From contig OV277861.1 in assembly GCA_922989275.2 (NCBI GenBank), forward strand, positions 46,291,623 to 46,355,622: 64,000 bases of DNA, written 5' to 3'. Positions 22,371-34,290 of this stretch are shown one piece after another. Position numbers and translations under genes: made by a program. The stretch is from Gari tellinella (taxonomy: Eukaryota; Mollusca; Bivalvia; Cardiida; Psammobiidae). The notes beneath the pieces were generated by a model. The model saw nothing but the letters and a program-made list of their open reading frames with translations. It did no database searches and was not told the DNA's origin. Each line of letters starts with the position of its first letter. Position 1 is the stretch's first letter.

Positions 22371-22790
22371 GATTCTTTCAACTTGAAGAAACACAATTTC
22401 TGCGTGCATAAATATCCACGTGCAATTGGTATATACAGTGATCCCTCTCTACAACAACACCCAATGGAAGACAAAGATTGCGTGTGTTGTTAGTAGGGAA
22501 TTTTTATAGGAAGAGATATTAAGACTTGGTTAACATTTGCAAACAGCTTGAATGCATATCAGACGCCGCGTATCGCGGCGTCTGATCTGGATTCAAGCTG
22601 TTTGTCATTCTTCATTATCTTCCTTCTGTCAAAATGTCCCATTGATATGTAATGTTGAGAAAACACCGACAGATGACAACGGTAAATTCCGATAATAAAA
22701 GAGAGTGCTGACGGACCCAAAATTGAAATACAAAGGTCCGTATCGAAACTCCGCCCTGCCAGGTCAATAAAATCGATATATATCATGATT
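22371..22790. mobile_element. composite repeat containing a G-family MITE with H2
   Basis: It contains a G-family left end (ACAGTGATCCCTCTCTACAAC at about 22435) and an H2 hairpin at 22542-22604. The right part is GGTCCGTATCGAAACTCCGC. The whole block recurs inverted at 54297-54625, including sequence outside the G terminus. Confidence 0.65.
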
Positions 22791-23212
22791 TTACAGTTAC
22801 TTCTGCACCTATGAAGCATTGTTTGAGGACCGTACAAAGGACCAGAGTAATGTCTTTAAGCCGCTATGTATCACACTATAATTTGTAGATCGTGATTTTC
22901 AGGCGTTTTCAAATATTTACAGTGTCATCTACATAATTATAATAATACAAACTATTCTGATATGTTTAAACTAGTCTACCTTGCATTCTATATGGACACC
23001 GTTTAAGTCTTATTTATAGGCAAAATAAACATGGGTCTACCTGTCATTTAGATAGAGCAAACAAAAAAATGTTGTATCCAGTCTAACACATGATTACTTG
23101 AAAAGTAGTCTGAATATTTGCTGTTTATATATTTTGCCTGTAAATGCTGTCTGCTTTAGCTTGGATTTACGTTTGATTAAAAACAAGTTTAAACTTATAT
23201 ATATATTTAATT

Positions 23213-23790
23213 CCTTGATTTCTCTATGTAGATCTAATCCTGTTTTGTTACATCTCTTTGGAATTATCTTTTCAAGACGATTCCAAAGAAAATGTCACAA
23301 GACAGGATTAGATGGACAAACAAATAATTATTGAGACTTTTTATAGTCTGACTTACAACAACATTTGTAGTACGATATTTTATGAAGCGTGTCTAAGGGC
23401 CCGTCCTATATAACGTCGCAGGGCTGCCATTTCTCCGGATTTTTCCTAAATCTTCGGATTTTTTTCTCCAGTTTATTGTAGCTTTAAGCAGGCTGAAAGT
23501 AAAGCAGAATGCTCCTTAAGGCGCATTCTGCTTTACTTACAGTCTGCTTTAAGTAGTCGCATGTCAATAAACCAAGAAACAGGCTATGGGGTAAAGGTAC
23601 GATTAATAAAATCGCATCTGAAAAATGCAAATTTGGAAATCTTATGATTTTTCATTTACTTATGGCAGCCCTGACGTCGTACGACAAATATTGTCGTAAG
23701 TCAGATTCTAAATTTCTCATTTAATAGATATTTCTGCCTCTAATCATATCCTGTGACATCTCTTTGTGAGTGTCTTGGAATATAAAGATA
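23213..23790. mobile_element. E-family MITE material with internal hairpin, split by a D element
   Basis: A hairpin CTAATCCTGTTTTGTTACAT is paired at 23232-23312. It is followed by CTGACTTACAACAACATTTG and GGGCCCGTC, matching the E-family copy at 51170-51421. The D element at 23419-23673 interrupts it; sequence resumes with ATTGTCGTAAGTCAG and CATCTCTTTGTGAG. Confidence 0.55.
23419..23673. mobile_element. D-family MITE (CAGGGCTGCCAT ends) with H1 hairpin
   Basis: The ends CAGGGCTGCCAT and ATGGCAGCCCTG are flanked on both sides by ACGTCG, a 6-bp duplication. The core carries hairpin H1 plus AGAAACAGGCTATGGGGTAA, the right-hand module of family A without its TTAA. Length 255 bp, the same as the copy at 50179. 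Confidence 0.8.
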
Positions 23791-23944
23791 TAAAAATACG
23801 CTGCACATTTTCACTGCATTTTACTAGCAACATAATGTCACTATTTTGAGTTGTATGAGAAAGAGCTGAATCATGGTATTTTCATATATTATATATACAT
23901 CTAAATTACTATTTTAATTGCCTGATTAAAACTTCAATCTGCTC

Positions 23945-24107
23945 TGCGTTCATTAGGGTGAACCTTTTGCCGCGGGCGTTTTGCTCGGTGAGAGCTACTA
24001 ATAAACACTAAGTTCGCCACAAAACGTTTCCTCTACTCTCTGTGAAAGAGATTTACCCATTTCAAGGGGTGCTAGTGTATTCGCCCGATGAACAATTCGC
24101 CGAATGA
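23945..24107 (+). repeat. repeat U, LINE-free copy
   Basis: GCGTTCATTAGGGTGAACC to GATGAACAATTCGCCGAATG is about 90% identical to the complement of 31413-31566. Its ends show short inverted similarity (GTTCATTAGGG/CGATGAAC). A further common stretch, GGGCCGTTCCATGACAAAAC at 24476, follows the MITE at 24108. Confidence 0.75.
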
Positions 24108-24474
24108 TATAGATCTATAGTAAACTGAATGGTGAATCCGCCTTATATTACAGGAAGATCTACCAGTAATATACAAAAAATAAAGATCAACTTTCCTTGT
24201 TGTGTTGTTATCCAGATATCTTTAACTGAAATGAAAGATCAGTGTAGCCCCTAACCACTAAACACAACCTGTTTGATACAGGGTGGTGTTAAAAATACAA
24301 AAAATATATCATATCATACTGAAAGCAAAATATGAGTAGTATTTCATATATATCTACCAGTACATGAAAGATGATCGGCGTCTACCTGTAATATAACTTA
24401 AAGTGAGAAATACAATCGCTATTTAATTGCTTTTTAGGTGGATTCACCATCCAGGTTACTATAGATCTATATAT
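24108..24474. mobile_element. TA-type MITE with about 35-bp terminal inverted repeats
   Basis: The ends are TAGATCTATAGTAAACTG and its inverted match CCAGGTTACTATAGATCTA; GGTGAATCCGCC continues the repeat. The element sits precisely between two segments that are close together in the related locus, so its limits are well supported. Confidence 0.75.
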
Positions 24475-24511
24475 GGGCCGTTCCATGACAAAACCGGTAT
24501 TAGTGACAATT

Positions 24512-27146
24512 TTTTCGAAATTTGTTTTTTCTCATTTTCTGAAAGACCATTATTTAAACTTTCGAATTCAATGGTTTTCTTCGGCGATATGACACATTTG
24601 TATACTTTTTCAGACGTTACAACGTGATGCGTGGTTGATCGTTTTTAAAAAGAAACAGGATGACGTCAACGTCACGGTTTGCGACGTTAAGGTTTTCCCT
24701 TGTAGTGAAGATATGCCTATGGTACACACTTGTTAATGTAATATTACAAGAGCTAAGCATTTCTACATCCAATTAAACGAAATGACTATTGAGCACTGTT
24801 GACTTATTTGAACAATTGGAATAATTTCGAGCCAGATGAAATGCCAAGTACATGTATCTCCGAATGGCGTCTAGAATCCAGTCGAAAAGTTCTGAGACAG
24901 ATGGTTTATTGTTTTGGGTTGGTTTATTTATCGCTGCCTTCAATTAACTTGAATGTAAATAAAAACTATTTTCGAATTGTATGGTGTTATATGAAAAACC
25001 AAACGTCACGATTGTCGTTTAAACTAAGATCTACTTTATTTTATTGGATAAAAAGATCCAAGCTGTGGTCTTTTTTCAGAGAACTATAATTAAAATTCCG
25101 CCTGCGAGGTGCAATGGTTGGTTTAAGTCTGTATTGTTTGAAAATAAAAAAAATTGCATTCATAACTAGATCTAGATCTTTAATGTCATCGAACTGGAGA
25201 ATTCATACATATCAAACAGTGAAACAGACTTGTTGTCTAGTTTTCATTTTACGGCTAGGTTTCGTCATTTGTATTTGTGACGTATGATTATGACATCATA
25301 ACGGGCCTGTTTACTTGATGCAACCTACAATTAAACCCGTGTATAGCGATACCAACCCATATAGAAATCTACTAGACATTTGTACCAAAAACAAACTAAT
25401 TTCAAAAAGGTATTTCGATCTACGGGATTGTAAAGATGGTAGACTGGACTTGTCGTCTAAATTAGGGTCTACATGGTTTTACACTTTCTAGCACCTAGAT
25501 TAACAAGTTGATCAATGCTGGATTCTACAGAATCTACTTTTTAAACAAAAAATCTAGATCTACAACAATCGTAGGGGGTACGGTAGAGTAAAGTAGGGGT
25601 TAGAGAATAATGATTGGAAGGCAACCTGTCAAAACATAAATATAACAAAATCCTAGACTAAATATCTTTTGTCATTTTGAGTCGTTTTAGGGATATAAAT
25701 AATTGGCCATTTGACTAACTAGACAACCGTTTAATTTTCCGAGCGGTAAACCACTTAAACCGTTCAATATTACCCGACAGTTGCGACAAAGGATCGTTTT
25801 ACTCCACAGCCGGAGTAACGGAGTACAATGATTCCATAGAAAAGTGACCCGAAGTCTTTTGTTTTTAATTTAACCCCCGGTCATAGTATTTTGGTTATCC
25901 GGTCATAAAATTACGACCCTGGCACACGAAGGAAACTGACCCTTTACGAAGAATCATAGCCCCTATAGAATAGCGACCTCATGTGTTAAAATACCATGTA
26001 GTTTAACGATATAAAGATGCTTTAATAATGACATATGCTGGGTATAACATACACCATAACAAACAAGCTTGCTCTCTTATATTGAGCCTAGAATTATAAA
26101 TAATTAGTTTTCATTGAAATACATAACAACAGAGCTCGAATTTTCTCATAAAAAGGACACTATTTAGTTAATATATCTCACTGATTTCGATATGATATGT
26201 TGTTAAAATGTATTTAGCAATAAAGTCATTTAGTATATGCAATAGTTAATTCGGGAGTTCATAAAATGACCTTATGTTTGTTAATATACAGTGAGCTATT
26301 TTAGCACTGACATTTATTATAACTTAAAAACATATCAAAAATGTTTTGTAAGATGGAAATTCTCTAAATTTTATCTTTCGATAGTTGACAAAATAAATAC
26401 AACGGTCTAAATAACCAGTTGAAATAAAAATTCTGACGACATTTTTAAAGCATGCAATGTGGCTATGCATGGGGTCTGAACTATTTGATAAACAGTTTTC
26501 AGTGTTCAAGACACGTATAAAATTTGCATGTAAGTCGTCATCTTTAAATGATCATTTGATGCGTAGCAAAAATATAAATCAATAATCTTCAAACACGAAG
26601 CCAACTATCAAAATCCGTTTATTTTAGTACAGGTCTTATAAATCAGATCAATGTACTTGAATAAAATTAACGTAATCCTTTCATCTGTCATATAAAAGGG
26701 TTACCTGTATAATACTGAAAACAAAATGAATCGACGCTTTACTAAAGAGATGTTTTTGCAACATGTATAGTGATGGGTTTTAGTCTGATATAGATGCTAG
26801 ATCAACATGTATATTTAAAACTATCACCGCTCACAATGGCACCCCTGTTTAAAGCCATGGCGAGTATAATTTTCATTAAGTGTTGCCAGTGTATGCAAGA
26901 TCGTTAAAGGATTTGCAAAAGAAAATAACAGAAAAAAACCTATCTGTAATGATGTGACTGTTTTTTTAATTCCCGCGTTTAATGTCACCGATAACCTCGG
27001 GCTATCTCCTTCAGACCTAAACAAATTAACGCCGCCTGTTCAGAACTTTAATATTTTTTACATTTTTACGATTAACCGACTACCGATTTTTCTAACAGAT
27101 GATCGGACATTCTAACGGTTAACCGATTACCCGTTGACATCCTTAC
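24512..27146. other. unassigned AT-rich intergenic stretch
   Basis: Only short ORFs without recognisable character (for example 24799-25089). No MITE of the recurring families is seen; the density of hairpins drops sharply here. A gene upstream exon for 27157-27724 could lie here but is not identified. Confidence 0.4.
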
Positions 27147-27156
27147 TTATTTACAT

Positions 27157-27724
27157 AGATTTAAGTCTGTATTATACCTGTTCGGAATGCGAGAACGCGC
27201 TCAGAACGCACCGAGACCATCGAGGCATAACAAAATTCCCGGGCAGAATGTTCTGGTTCCACCTAGTAGAAGTGTACACACTTTTTTTGACTTGCGACAA
27301 ATATGCCACATTCAACGATGACGACGTACTAGTCGATCTAGCCCCGAAACTTCAACATGATGATGTGAAGCTCCCTAAACAAAACCTGCAGACAATCCTA
27401 ATTCTGCTGCATAACGTCACCCACTACTTAAAGGCGTTAGTCTGTAATACGAGTCATATCAGGAGAGACACTAAACTCTTCGTCGTCATTCTTCTGCATC
27501 TGCAAAATGTTCTTGAAGCAAGTCAGACTTCTCTTGGAGCAAGTCCAAGTTCTCTGGGACAACTCTTCTTAGATATAGAGAGCCTAGACAACAAAGGCAG
27601 AATACCTATGTCTGATACATTTAAATCTAGAACTATATATACTAACTGGTCTAGCAAAGTTGGTGGCCTTCAAATAAGATTCCTTAACCTTGTAAAGTCG
27701 GTAATTTATGAAACCTTGCATTAA
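27157..27724 (+). CDS. unknown protein exon, four-helix cytokine-like pattern
   Basis: An open frame of about 190 codons with no ATG before 27247 follows a possible acceptor (TTATTTACATAG/ATTTAAG), so it is likely a terminal exon whose start lies upstream. Four stretches look amphipathic-helical: FWFHLVEVYTLFLTC, LQTILILLHNVTHYLKALVC, TKLFVVILLHLQNVLEAS and NWSSKVGGLQIRFLNLVKS near the stop. The last has the K-x2-G-L-x(4)-L spacing seen in helix D of the CNTF/cardiotrophin group, and the size fits. This resemblance is by eye only. Higher GC than its surroundings supports coding. No signal peptide is seen. It could be an unrelated helical protein. Confidence 0.45.
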
Positions 27725-28270
27725 TTGAAAACAATAAGTGGAAATCAAGCGCATAAAAAAACTGCCTAAAACATGTCAGAAACCACCATTTCACAGGGGA
27801 CTATGCAATCAACATTTCTCTAGGTCTATACAATCGTCAAACGTTTATGAATTTAAAGATTATCTAAAAATAAATTTATTTTAAACGCTTAAAAAGTACA
27901 TGGCGATTAGGAAAAACACACTCTCGACCAGCGGTCAGAGTATAAACAAATATGGAGGCATGCACAAAACAAACACAACCCATGGCTGGCTAAACTTCGC
28001 TTTAAAACACTCATATTTAGTACATAAAACCTTTATCAAGTGAATATATCAATATATTTTATATCTAGATTTCTTACCTCAAGATCACTACATGTATCAA
28101 TTTTTCATTTTACAACCCCACGTTATAGATCCAAATGATATTGTAAACACAAATACTTCCTGGTTGACGGTGGGGAAAAGTTGAAAGCATGACGTCAAAC
28201 TTTGATCGATTGTTACGTCATTGTGTATGCAACGTCGCTAATACAGGTTTTGGCATGGAACGGCTCATAT

Positions 28271-31200
28271 GTTTATTTATTTAAGTCTCATTCATGTACA
28301 AACATTGAATACATATCTTAAAACTAAAACAATTAGTACATGACCATTCATAATTAGAATTATAAGAGACTATCTACAAGTACATTACAACAGTATCATA
28401 ATCTATTATCATTACATGAATGAAATGCATAAAGATTAATTACAGAGTAAAAACCAAGTATCAGCCGCTAATTAAAAACAAAGAAAATCATTAGTTAAAA
28501 AAAGAATTCAGTACCCTTAGATTAAAAGAAGCCCTTATGTGCATTTAAGAAATTGTCTAAAACATCCAAATATCTCTAACGATCTGATATAAAAAAAAAA
28601 ACAACTTATTAGCAGCTGAAACTTGTAATGGTTAAAAATACAGAGACATTCAAATGAAAAAAAACAACAACAACAGTATATTAATTACTTACATAGATAA
28701 AACTGACGACGTTGAAGAATATTAAAACAGGTTTTGGCACATTGTCTAACTAAGGGTTGACTAGAGAACAGTAACTTGAGTTGGTTATCTTTACTCAAAT
28801 TAGAGAAGTTAGGGTCATATAAACCAGCTTTTGAGCATAAATCTGATCTAATGTCACCATACATCGGACAGTCTAAAATGACATGCATTTCATCCTCAAT
28901 CACGTGACAGAAAGGACAGTGGCGTTCATCTAGTCTCAAGTTCTCGTATCTACCCGTTTCAATGCGAATTGGGGCTACCCCACACCTAAACTTACAGAAC
29001 GCTGACCTATGTCTAGGGGGTAGAATCATCTTGCAGTAATCTTCCGTAGAATGGTCCTGCTTAAAAGTCTTATAAGTCCTCAATTTGTTTCGACCCCTGC
29101 CTGACGCCCCGACTGTGCTATTAATCAAACGCGACCACTCAGCCAAATATTTCTCCATGGTAAGGGTTTCAATTTGAAGAACAAATGACATTTTGGCTAT
29201 AGGCACAGACAGATTGCTAAACTGACCAAGGCCCAAGTTATTCAATTGCATTTGGACATAATAAAACCAGTTTCTACAGTGGGTTGCTTTCTCCAAGGAC
29301 CATAACGCAATACGCTTATTAAGACGTGACGTGTTTGTATGAGATAAACGAACCCAATATAATGCCACAGATTTCCATTGCCGGACCACAGGTGGGACCC
29401 AACCCATGTCTCCAGAAATCGCTGCATTGGGCGTATACTTGCCAACCCCAAGGAAGAATCTCATGGCACGGCTGTGGACTGCATTTATGCAAGAAAATGA
29501 CTTATAACCCCAAACAGAAGCCCCATAGGCAATTACTGGCCAGACAACTGAGTCATACAATTTTGTAAAAACATTATGAGGTACCCCACCAGCTAACTTG
29601 CACTTTGCTATCAATAAACCTAACGCTCGACTGGCGCTCTGTGCCACCATCCTAGCTGTAACATTAAAGTCTAAATGCTCATGCAATACAATACCTAAAT
29701 ACTTATATCTATCAACATAGCTTAGCGTGTCTTGTCCACATCTAAAGACAAGGTCTGATCGTGTCTGAGATTCTGGGCGAAAATGCACAATATTATTCTT
29801 ACTAGTATTTATCGACATATCATTCGTAACACACCAGTCATGTAGACCTGTCAACAAGATTTGTAAGTCACGTTCACTTTCAGCCAGTAACACAATATCA
29901 TCGGCATATAACAATATGCATACTAGTTCATTATCAATGTTAACACCGACATTAAGTAACTTTAAATACAACGCAAGGTCGTTGATATAAAAATTAAAAA
30001 ATATCGGTGATAGCCCACAGCCCTGACGTAATCCACAGTGTACATCAAACCAGTCTGTAGTAAATGAATTAATTCTAATACATGACGCTACAGATGAGTA
30101 CAGAGATTTTACAGCTCTCAACATTTTACCACAAACACCAATGTCCTGTAATCTTGTCCACAACTTAGATCGATTGATTAAATCATATGCTTTAAACGCC
30201 GTGAAAGTACTTTTCTTTAATTTCTTTGGTTTAAACAGTATTTTTTTTTTTTTTTTTTTATTTCAAAATAATAATTTCTTTCTTGTATTAATAATATTAA
30301 CAAGCGCTGAGATTTGATCAGTTGTGCTCCTTTTCTTTCGGAATCCATTTTTTGTTCATCTACAATGAGTCCATTAGCTTCAGACCAAGTACTAAGCCTA
30401 TCATTTAAAATACTACAATACAGTTTGTACATGGAACATGTAAACGATATTCCTCTGTATGAAAGAGGATCCCTAGCATCAGCAGTTGATGATTTCGGTA
30501 TAGGGTTGATGATGCAATTATTCCACATTGAAGGTACAATACCTTTTTCAAAACATATATTAAACAGAGTATGTAAAAATATGACGGTTGTGTCATTTTT
30601 CAACACCTCAGAAGGAATTTTGTCAATACCAGTAGCCTTCTTACGTTTAGCGTTGTCTATTGCCTTCTTAACTTCCAGAATAGATATGTTGTCATTAAAT
30701 GACTGTTGTGCAACATCATGCTCTGTGATAAAATCAACATCTATAACCTGATCATTGGCAACACTGTTAGTAAATAAGGAACTAAAATCTTGTTTCCATT
30801 TGCCAAGAACATCGGCTACAGAAGAAGAAGTAGATCCATCCTCATATACTACTTGCATAGGTATACTTGCACTTTTACTATGGACAATACCAATCTTACC
30901 AATTGATCGCCAAAACTTCGACTGGTCAACATTACAGTCAGATAGAAGTTCATTCTGCAATGAAAACCAATACAAACGTTTGGCCCTTTGCACTTCGCGG
31001 TCAAAATGCTTCCGAGCTTGTACAAAGTTAGCTTTAAGCTTCAACTTTTCATTTCTACAGAGGCATTTTAACCACTTACGTTCAGCAACACACATTACAT
31101 TCCACAGATTTGTTAAAGCCGATGTCCACCACGGTTTACTAGATTTATGCCTCTTATTTACCGTTACACCAGATATAGTCTTATATGGCACATCTTTATA

Positions 31201-31413
31201 CATGTTATGTTTAATAATATCACACCAATCGGTATACAAAGCGTCAATATCACCTTGAGACTGAAAACCTTGTTCCAGATGTCCTATAACACTATTAACT
31301 TGCCTTATAGTGTCAGGACCACTTAAGAAGTCATCCGGAATCCTTTTTAAATCAAATTTATGATGAGTAGTCTTTTCACAGGTAATCTCATTAGGTAAAG
31401 ATACATCGGCGAA
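28271..31413 (-). mobile_element. 5'-truncated non-LTR retrotransposon
   Basis: Oriented on the minus strand. The 3' end is an AAATAAATAAA tail at about 28271-28282; the 5' limit at about 31413 is set by comparison with the LINE-free related locus at 23.9-24.5 kb. No endonuclease domain is present. About 3.1 kb long. Clade not assigned. Confidence 0.8.
28685..31413 (-). pseudogene. LINE reverse transcriptase ORF, broken
   Basis: The upstream part (31413-30345) encodes a pre-RT region and fingers: KKATGIDKIPSEVLK, then SYRGISFTCSMYKLYCSIL. The frame then shifts in an A-run near 30355, and an 18-20-base A/T tract lies at 30241-30260. The downstream part (about 30210-28685) reads GLRQGCGLSP, the catalytic box LLYADDIVLLAES, and thumb and C-terminal sequence ending in a CPFCHVIEDEMHVILDC knuckle. 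The motif A region reads STFTAFKAYDLINR, about four residues short, lacking the usual catalytic Asp. The copy is therefore inactive in at least three ways. The ORF's first residues come from the flanking repeat U. Confidence 0.85.
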
Positions 31414-31566
31414 TTGTTCATAGGGCGAATACACTAGCACCCCTTGAAATGGGTAAATCTCATTCACAGAGAGTAGAGGACTCGTTTTGTGGCGAACTTA
31501 GCGTTCATGTGTAGCTCTCATCGAGCAAAACGCCCCCGGCAAGAGGTTCGCCCTAATGAACGCAGG
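31413..31566 (-). repeat. repeat U, copy next to the LINE
   Basis: The complement of this block matches 23945-24107 closely. Its junction with the LINE is after AACAATTCGCCGA on the minus strand. Upstream on the minus strand, a short ORF (31689 downward, LVGEAAEIVNKELWL) is cut by the repeat and is unassigned. Confidence 0.7.
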
Positions 31567-31689
31567 GCTGGTGTTCAAAGGGGTATTTGTAGCTGTAAGA
31601 TACATTTCAGTAAAGTTGTCTTCCAATAATACTGCACTAATAAGCCATAGTTCTTTGTTTACAATTTCGGCCGCTTCACCTACTAACAT

Positions 31690-33592
31690 TTTTTGTCTTA
31701 TCTCTTAACATGATTTATCACACTCAGAAATGTATTTTTACACCTTTTAGTTCTTATATACTTTTTTGTAGCTATAAGAAAACCAGCAACTTGTTTATGG
31801 GGTGTACAAAAGTCACTTTAAGGAGTAAAACGCATTATTAGTTTGGATCTCAGTCAAATGTTAAGGGATTGCATACCCAGATTCTGAGAGCAGATTAGGG
31901 GGCTTACACATTGCTATTTTCTCAGTCATTGAGATCTTAAAACATTTGGGTAAAAATTGTAAATATATGGTTAATGAATTTCCAGACTTTGAAATGGATA
32001 TTTTTAGATTATTGAAATAAATTATCTAAATGGTGCATTTGATGGATTTTCGAAATGCTTGATAATGGGATACAGGAATACCTAGAGAGCATAACCAACA
32101 AGGTATTAAATCGCAAGAAAACAGTTTTGAGTTTAATGTTTGAGTTGTTTCATTTATTAACTCCCCATTGGGCACTTATTATTTCTGACCATAAAGGTCA
32201 GTGGTGTCATCCTGTTGTTTACGTTAGAATGACCACGCCCACTTCTTTTCTACCCTTGGAAATATATCCAGAATTAGATATTTTGGATTCTATTATTTGA
32301 CTTTCTTTTCGGCGCCAGAAAAGGTTCAAAACATTTTTTTTTTCAATGATATGTAGACATACATTTTCCAAATGCAAACAGTGTAGACCCTGGTCAGAGG
32401 AATCCTGCAAGAACCCATTGATCAGGGTCTGTCCTGTTTGTCACTTTGTAATATATATTGTGGAAAACAACCCTAAATAGTCATAACTGGACTACATATA
32501 CATGTAGTTCGAAACTGGAATTGTCCATTAATAGCTTCAGGATTGAATGAGTTTATACACACACATTACCAATTACCGGTGTTATACAATTCTATAAATC
32601 TGTCTAAGGCAAAATAAAGAAAATACCTGTTTTTCCGGTAACCCGACCGACCCTAGTTTTTCCCTCCGACCCTAAACTTTTTTTTCATATTTTCAAAAAA
32701 TGTATTAGCAAATGTCGGTAATTTTTGCGGAGCCTGTGACAGTCGTTTTTGCGGAGCGTGTTAAAGAGAAATATTCTCCACTTAATTGTTTTAAATGCTA
32801 ATTTATAGACGTTTAAGCGTTTGAAAATTGATTGTCAAATAAGAGTTAGCAAATATCTAAATCTGTCATAAAGTATGTTCCTTGTACATATGATCTGCTA
32901 GTGAATTAACCATTGACACATTCAACATGCAGACGATACATTTCATTGAATCATTTGACATGCATGCAACATATTTCAAAACATAATTAACTGCATCAAT
33001 AATATATGTCACTTCTTTGCTGTTTTGGTTCACCAATATTTAACAATAATGATACCAGTTCAGATTTTTAAGATAATTGTGGTAATGGGACCTACCATTC
33101 TACCAATGGAATAACAATTTGATTGGATAAATATAAGAGTTTTGTTATGAATAACCACAGAAATCTGTACAATAAAATACTTTCATGTATTTTCATATAT
33201 CAATATAACTATATAAATTACTCCATCAGAAAGTCAAATGTATTATTCTATGGTTTAAAAAAAAATCCAACTTACCGTCCCTAATTTTTTGGGAAATGTA
33301 ATAGGAAACACTCGTACTTTTTTATTTCGCCTAAGCGTCAAAGGGCCACAATTAATGAGTCACAGTAAAACTCAACTAGTTTTACAATAAACACAGACGA
33401 ATCATTAGTCACGTTAAATAGGTGTGTCAGACTTTACGCAGAAAGGTAGTAAAGCAGAAAGATCCTTTAGGAGCTTCTCCTTTACTTCTATCCTGTCTTT
33501 AGCAGGCATCTGTCTTAATCGCCAGAGGCAAATGTTTCAATGAGTAGACATATAGACTACTTTGTCAACATATATAAATGCATTGCACAGTG
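31690..33592. other. non-coding stretch with one eroded hairpin MITE
   Basis: A variant hairpin (CAAACAGTGTAGACCCTGG and inverted arm) with its TTTGTCACTTTGTAATATAT flank lies at about 32372-32455. A shortened H1-like hairpin lies at about 33440-33505. Otherwise no gene or element is recognised. Confidence 0.45.
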
Positions 33593-33985
33593 AAACCCCT
33601 AAACCGTAACCTCTAAATACCGGAATTCTCTCTAAACCGGACAAAAGCTTTGGTCTAGTTTCCAAACCTTCTTTATTTAAACCCATTACACCATAAATAC
33701 GACTTTTTACGTCGTGGGTTTATACCTACACTGAAGAAAATAGTTTATACATTCTAGCAGACGATGGGCTAAATCAGGTTCAAAGTAAAACAGAGTGCGC
33801 CAGGCCTTAAGGCGCATTCTGCTTTACTTTTAACCTGCTTTAAGTTGTCAGTTTTCTTCCTTATTAGAAACAAGCTATTTGCATGGCAATGGGTTAAAAC
33901 CACTCTTAACCGGAAACCTCTCTAAACCGGATATTTATGTTGTCCCAACACATGTCCGGTTTAGAGGGGGTTCATTGTAGTAACG
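33593..33985. mobile_element. TA-type MITE split by an A element
   Basis: CACAGTGAAACCCCTAAACCG on the left pairs with CCGGTTTAGAGGGGGTTCATTG on the right. The phrase CTCTAAACCGGA occurs on both sides. The family A element at 33677-33897 lies in the middle. Confidence 0.65.
33677..33897. mobile_element. family A MITE with H1 hairpin, nested
   Basis: Flanked by TTAA on both sides. The termini are ACCCATTACACCATAAATAC and GGCAATGGG. The H1 hairpin at about 33775-33843 has the apex GGCCTTAAGGC. Confidence 0.75.
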
Positions 33986-34164
33986 AACTTGACATAGCAC
34001 CAGTTTACTACACTTTTAAGTACTGATATCATCCAGAAGACTTAAATAATTCTAATTAAATTCAAAGGAAATGAAAAGCTTATACTTCATCATGTAGGAA
34101 ATGGTTTCGTTTTTTAAAAGAAATACGACATATTAAAAACAAGGCAACGTATTTAATGGACTAA

Positions 34165-34290
34165 AACCACTGGTTAGGAACTTGGTTACAGTGGGGCAAG
34201 GGTCCTCGCGACAGGTGGTATAGGGGTCGTTCCGAAAAATGTTTCGGAGTCATGACTCTTTCTCGCGTGTACATGTAAACAAACACATGT
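34165..34290 (+). pseudogene. Trp-rich exon-like copy with stop
   Basis: In one frame this reads HWLGTWLQWGKGPRDRWYRG and then KCFGV, nearly the same as the minus-strand ORF at 37203-37391. The TGT codon there (Cys) is TAA here, just before the conserved His, so this copy is broken. The function is unknown. Confidence 0.5.

Noticed and set aside
30314..31258. Two plus-strand ORFs of 145 and 167 codons
   Set aside because: They are antisense to the LINE reverse transcriptase reading frame and show no motifs.
32055..32300. 81-codon plus-strand ORF
   Set aside because: No domain, no splice context and no similarity to other parts of the window; not enough support to call a gene.
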